The notes under the pieces: generated by a model
What the model saw: the letters and a program-made list of their open reading frames with translations, nothing else
Database searches by the model: none
What the model was told of the DNA's origin: nothing
Part shown: piece by piece, positions 22,523 through 22,562 of the stretch
Numbering within the stretch: the stretch's first letter is position 1
Layout: every line of letters starts with the position of its first letter
Position numbers and translations under genes: made by a program
DNA from: CAZXBB01 sp964638815
Lineage (GTDB): Bacteria; Planctomycetota; Phycisphaerae; Phycisphaerales; SM1A02
Assembly (NCBI GenBank): GCA_964638815.1
Contig: CAZXBB010000042.1
Location: forward strand, 1-22,562
Direction of reading: 5' to 3'
Length of the DNA: 22,562 nt

Positions 22523-22562
22523 CCGACCTCATGGTATACGCCGTGGTATACCCCGCGCGTCC
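22482..22562 (+). repeat. 81-bp direct repeat, copy 2, reaching the window edge
   Basis: The copy is identical to 22306-22386 except at 22523, 22544 and 22559. It includes the promoter-like TATACC pair. Homology may continue beyond the window. Confidence 0.92.

Overview
This is a GC-rich bacterial window, probably from a member of the Planctomycetota (Phycisphaerae-like) recovered as a metagenomic contig. The taxonomic pointer is inference from sequence. Two secreted proteins carry dockerin-like repeats of the form DxDxxGxVDFxDLLxxLxxWGxC, and a small membrane protein ends in a CPxCGYDL...CPECG zinc ribbon. Both are very common in that phylum. No rRNA is present. There is one intact tRNA-Arg(UCU) at the right end, plus a broken copy of it.

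Left part (1-5177): a glycan or envelope modification cluster. It holds a truncated methyltransferase, a phytanoyl-CoA dioxygenase-like hydroxylase, a SAM methyltransferase, a polyprenyl-phosphate-type family 2 glycosyltransferase, a convergent WbqC-like protein, a four-helix SMR/EamA-type carrier and a zinc-ribbon methyltransferase. A reasonable reading is that the glycosyltransferase charges a lipid carrier with a sugar, the small transporter flips it, and the methyltransferases, the hydroxylase and the WbqC protein decorate the product. The substrate cannot be read from the sequence.

Middle (5178-10335): a full-length HrpA-type DEAH RNA helicase on the minus strand, divergent from a VTT/TVP38-type membrane protein whose stop overlaps the start of a STAS-domain protein.

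Right part (10336-22562): a secreted beta-helix protein with two C-terminal dockerin-like repeats; a minus-strand run of three small membrane proteins; a short acidic protein; a 430-bp non-coding block of opposed GC-rich hexamer arrays; a 1101-aa secreted beta-propeller protein with two internal dockerin-like plus cysteine-rich modules; a divergent 404-aa secreted protein of unknown function followed by a textbook terminator; a fused multi-helix/spermidine-synthase-like protein; and the tRNA region.

Two themes run through the window. First, short tandem repeats (6, 7, 9, 14 and 15 bp units) sit in several gaps between genes and in one case enter a coding region. Second, several genes lack a Shine-Dalgarno sequence and instead have a TAnnnT-type -10 element ending 5-9 nt before the start codon, which suggests leaderless or near-leaderless mRNAs.
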